17,647 nt of DNA, from the NCBI GenBank assembly GCA_036702855.1, contig DATNQF010000070.1, positions 1 to 17,647 of the forward strand. The letters are read 5' to 3'. The translations under genes and the position numbers were made by a program. The notes under the pieces are model-generated. The model was not told the DNA's origin. It was given only the letters and a program-made list of their open reading frames with translations, and did not search any database. How positions within the stretch are numbered: the first letter of the stretch is position 1; the number at the start of each line of letters is the position of its first letter. Below are positions 15,866 to 17,647 of this stretch, one piece after another. This stretch comes from JACVSF01 sp036702855. Its GTDB lineage: Bacteria; Cyanobacteriota; Cyanobacteriia; Phormidesmidales; Phormidesmidaceae.

Positions 15866-15879
15866 AGTGCGATCGCACT
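15866..15879. repeat. Extended HIP1 palindrome between the desuccinylase-like gene and glcF
   Basis: AGTGCGATCGCACT is a perfect 14-bp palindrome centred on GCGATCGC, followed by CTTTCG. It lies 20 bp after the stop of the upstream gene. It could fold as a stem only with a tiny loop, so I read it as a HIP1 site rather than a terminator. Confidence 0.5.
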
Positions 15880-15956
15880 CTTTCGACTGCGTCAACTGCC
15901 CAAATCCCCTATCGCTGCGCGGTACTCTGAAGTAAGGAAGATACACCCACCTGCCC

Positions 15957-17315
15957 ATGCAAACGTCAGACAAACCGCTGAAACTGAATACTAGCCTGGC
16001 TTCTAATGGGGAAGGCTTCGACCCCAAAGAACCCCCTAGCCCTGACCTGATTAATGCCTGTGTCCACTGCGGTTTTTGTTTGACCACCTGCCCCAGCTAT
16101 CGGGTAATCGGCAAGGAAAACGACTCTCCCCGAGGTCGTATCTACCTCATGGATGCCATCAACACAGGAGAAGCGCCCCTATCATCCGCTTCTGTGCAGC
16201 ACTTTGACTCCTGTCTAGGGTGCTTGGCCTGTACCACTGCCTGCCCTTCAGGCGTTCAGTACGATAAGCTCATCGCCGCCGTGCGGCCTCAGATCAAGCG
16301 CAATCACGAGCGCAGTTTGCCGCAAAAGCTTGTACGAGGGCTTATCTTCTCCCTGTTTCCCTACCCCGATCGCCTGCGCTTGCTCCTAGCTCCATTAGGC
16401 TTGTACCAAACGCTGGGCCTCTCCAAACTGGTACAGAGTACAGGGCTGCTCAAGCAAGTTTCTCCAAACTTAGCGGCGATGGAGTCGCTGCTGCCCCCTG
16501 TGACGCCTCAGTGTTTTCAAGACAACCTACCTGATATTGTTCCGGCGCAGGGCGTCAAGCGATTTCGTGTTGGGATGCTATTGGGCTGCGTGCAGCGGGT
16601 CTTTTTCTCGGGTGTAAATGAAGCCACGGCTAGAGTGCTGGCGGCCAACGGTTGTGAGGTTGTCATTCCCAAAGACCAAGGGTGCTGCTCGGCCTTGCCT
16701 GCTCACCAAGGCGAAGAAGCCCAAGCCCAAGCCCTCGCGCGTCAGATGATTGACGTCTTTGAGCAGGCCAAGGTGGATTACGTCATCATCAATGCTGCAG
16801 GCTGCGGTCATACCCTAAAGGAATATGACCATATTCTGAAAGATGATCCTGTTTATCGAGATCGCGCCAAAGCCTTTTCGGCCAAGGTCCGAGATGTGCA
16901 GGAGTTCCTGATCGAGGTGGGGCTGACAGCGGATCTACATCCCCTCACTGATGCTCCCCTTACCTTGGTCTATCAAGACGCCTGCCACCTGATGCACGGT
17001 CAAAAAATCAGCCTCCAACCTCGGCAGGTGCTCAAGCAGATTCCTGGTGTGCAACTTCGAGAGCCGATGGATGCAGCGCTATGCTGTGGGAGTGCCGGAG
17101 TCTATAACATGCTGCAACCCCAGGTCGCGGAAGAACTGGGTCAGATGAAAGTGACTAACCTGGTCAATACTGGAGCCGTTTTAATTGCATCCTCTAATCC
17201 AGGTTGCTCCCTACAGATCCAAAAACATTTGGAGATCCAAGGCCGGAAAATTCCGCTCATGCACCCGATGCAGCTTTTGGACATGTCGATTCGAGGTCAA
17301 CGACTGTCCCTCTAA
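15957..17315 (+). CDS. glcF: Glycolate dehydrogenase/oxidase iron-sulfur subunit
   Basis: A 452-residue Fe-S subunit of the GlcF type. Together with the flavin subunit GlcD it oxidises glycolate to glyoxylate, the step cyanobacteria use to recycle photorespiratory glycolate. Two 4Fe-4S clusters are indicated: CVHCGFCLTTCP (Cys35, 38, 41, 45) and CLGCLACTTACP (Cys86, 89, 92, 96). Two cysteine-rich CCG domains follow. The first, about 203-300, has Cys211, QGCCS (Cys243/244) and Cys283. The second, about 335-425, has DACH (Cys343), LCCG (Cys376/377) and Cys417. Such domains bind further clusters or form electron-transfer surfaces. No signal peptide is visible, and a membrane-associated electron acceptor is inferred. 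The ATG at 15957 is the first Met. The Shine-Dalgarno sequence is weak (AAGGAAG is far upstream). The glcD partner is not in the window. A related heterodisulfide-reductase-type protein is possible but less likely at this length. Confidence 0.88.
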   Translation: MQTSDKPLKLNTSLASNGEGFDPKEPPSPDLINACVHCGFCLTTCPSYRVIGKENDSPRGRIYLMDAINTGEAPLSSASVQHFDSCLGCLACTTACPSGVQYDKLIAAVRPQIKRNHERSLPQKLVRGLIFSLFPYPDRLRLLLAPLGLYQTLGLSKLVQSTGLLKQVSPNLAAMESLLPPVTPQCFQDNLPDIVPAQGVKRFRVGMLLGCVQRVFFSGVNEATARVLAANGCEVVIPKDQGCCSALPAHQGEEAQAQALARQMIDVFEQAKVDYVIINAAGCGHTLKEYDHILKDDPVYRDRAKAFSAKVRDVQEFLIEVGLTADLHPLTDAPLTLVYQDACHLMHGQKISLQPRQVLKQIPGVQLREPMDAALCCGSAGVYNMLQPQVAEELGQMKVTNLVNTGAVLIASSNPGCSLQIQKHLEIQGRKIPLMHPMQLLDMSIRGQRLSL

Positions 17316-17331
17316 ACGTATCCAGTGAAAA

Positions 17332-17369
17332 CGAAACCTCTGGGCAACTCATGATGCCCAGAGGTTTCG
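17332..17369. terminator. Perfect 15-bp hairpin after glcF
   Basis: CGAAACCTCTGGGCA (17332-17346) pairs perfectly with TGCCCAGAGGTTTCG (17355-17369) around an 8-base loop, 16 bp after the glcF stop. It is the strongest stem in the window. No T-tract follows. A similar string, CGAAACCTCTTGGG, appears at about 17433-17446 inside the convergent gene. It probably terminates glcF and perhaps the convergent transcript. Confidence 0.65.
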
Positions 17370-17381
17370 GCTGATGGATGA

Positions 17382-17409
17382 TTAGCCGTTGCTATTGCTC
17401 GACGGCTAA
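17382..17409 (-). terminator. Hairpin at the end of the AI-2E-family gene
   Basis: TTAGCCGT (17382-17389) pairs with ACGGCTAA (17402-17409) around a 12-base loop. The minus-strand gene's TAG stop lies in the loop. No U-tract follows, and it is close to the stronger 17332-17369 hairpin. It may end the minus-strand transcript. Confidence 0.35.
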
Positions 17410-17647
17410 AGACTGAGGTGTTTGCCCAGAAGACGAAACCTCTTGGGGGGTTAATACTGTGCTGATGGTGTCTTGATTGGGTACAGGAGAAAGGTTTGAC
17501 TGCCGCACCGATCGCACAGACAGGAGCGCTTCTTTAAGGACTACTGCGGTAGGTACAGAAACAACCACACCCAACAAACCCCCCACACGGGCTCCTGCCA
17601 GAATTGCCATAAATACCCAGAAGGGATTTAGTCCCGTCACGCTGCCC
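17392..17647 (-). CDS. AI-2E/PerM-family membrane protein, C-terminal fragment
   Basis: The frame runs off the right edge, so only about the last 84 residues are seen. The motif GLNPFWVFMAILAGARVGGLLGVVVSVPTA is typical of the C-terminal end of the AI-2E transporter/PerM family: a Gly-rich transmembrane helix with a conserved N-P-F-W entry and a following G-x-L-G-V-x-V-x-V-P. The remaining 45 residues are a soluble, Ser/Thr/Gln-rich tail of no assigned function. Members are multi-pass inner-membrane proteins implicated in export or transport. The substrate cannot be inferred. The gene is convergent with glcF. A GTG at 17640 is only an internal codon, because the frame continues to the window edge. 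Confidence 0.8.
   Translation of the reverse strand, partial: GSVTGLNPFWVFMAILAGARVGGLLGVVVSVPTAVVLKEALLSVRSVRQSNLSPVPNQDTISTVLTPQEVSSSGQTPQSLAVEQ

Larger units (their letters stand above)
1230..15876. repeat. HIP1 (GCGATCGC) sites, 13 dispersed copies
   Basis: Exact copies start at 1230, 1375, 2867, 4101, 5825, 6146, 7611, 9135, 10354, 10751, 12834, 13675 and 15869. The last is intergenic; the others lie in genes. A random 17.6-kb sequence would be expected to contain about 0.3 copies. HIP1 overrepresentation is a known cyanobacterial genome trait, so this supports the taxonomic call. Confidence 0.9.

Noticed and set aside
15866..15879. A transcription-factor operator upstream of glcF
   Set aside because: The palindrome is centred on GCGATCGC, which recurs throughout the window in coding DNA, so it is best explained as a HIP1 site.

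Overview
The window looks like ordinary chromosome from a cyanobacterium, most plausibly a filamentous Leptolyngbya-type lineage, though the genus is a guess. The palindrome GCGATCGC (the cyanobacterial HIP1 element) occurs 13 times in 17.6 kb. Several genes belong to types characteristic of cyanobacteria: a photorespiratory glycolate dehydrogenase Fe-S subunit, an M48 protease of cyanobacterial type and WG-repeat lipoproteins. I see no phage genes, transposase, CRISPR array, tRNA or rRNA. Both edge genes are cut by the window.

Layout from left to right. (1) 1-3050, minus strand: a large multi-PAS GGDEF-EAL signalling protein, whose start codon lies in the arm of a perfect 14-bp inverted repeat. 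A 100-residue protein of unknown function lies upstream in the same frame. (2) 3153-9365, plus strand: trpS (tryptophanyl-tRNA synthetase), a methylenetetrahydrofolate reductase-type protein, a DUF4139/MuiA-type protein, an M48 metalloprotease and a family 4 glycosyltransferase. The last two are only 16 bp apart. (3) 9407-10855, minus strand: a MocR/GntR-type regulator with an aminotransferase-like domain, facing a small unknown gene (11064-11363) across a region with three copies of a 10-bp motif, a likely operator. (4) 11493-12287, plus strand: a PhzF-family protein. (5) 12336-14356, minus strand: two probable lipoproteins, one with an SH3-like domain and one with nine WG-type repeats. (6) 14743-17315, plus strand: a zinc-dependent succinylglutamate desuccinylase/aspartoacylase-family protein and glcF. 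(7) 17392-17647, minus strand: the C-terminal end of an AI-2E/PerM-family membrane protein.

Most neighbours have no obvious shared pathway. The coherent pieces are the protease-glycosyltransferase pair, the lipoprotein pair, and the MocR gene with its divergent neighbour. The best leads are regulatory. One is the hairpin that would hide the ribosome binding site and start codon of the GGDEF-EAL gene. Another is the three-site MocR operator. All three convergent gene junctions carry hairpins without a T-tract. I found no convincing new multi-gene system.
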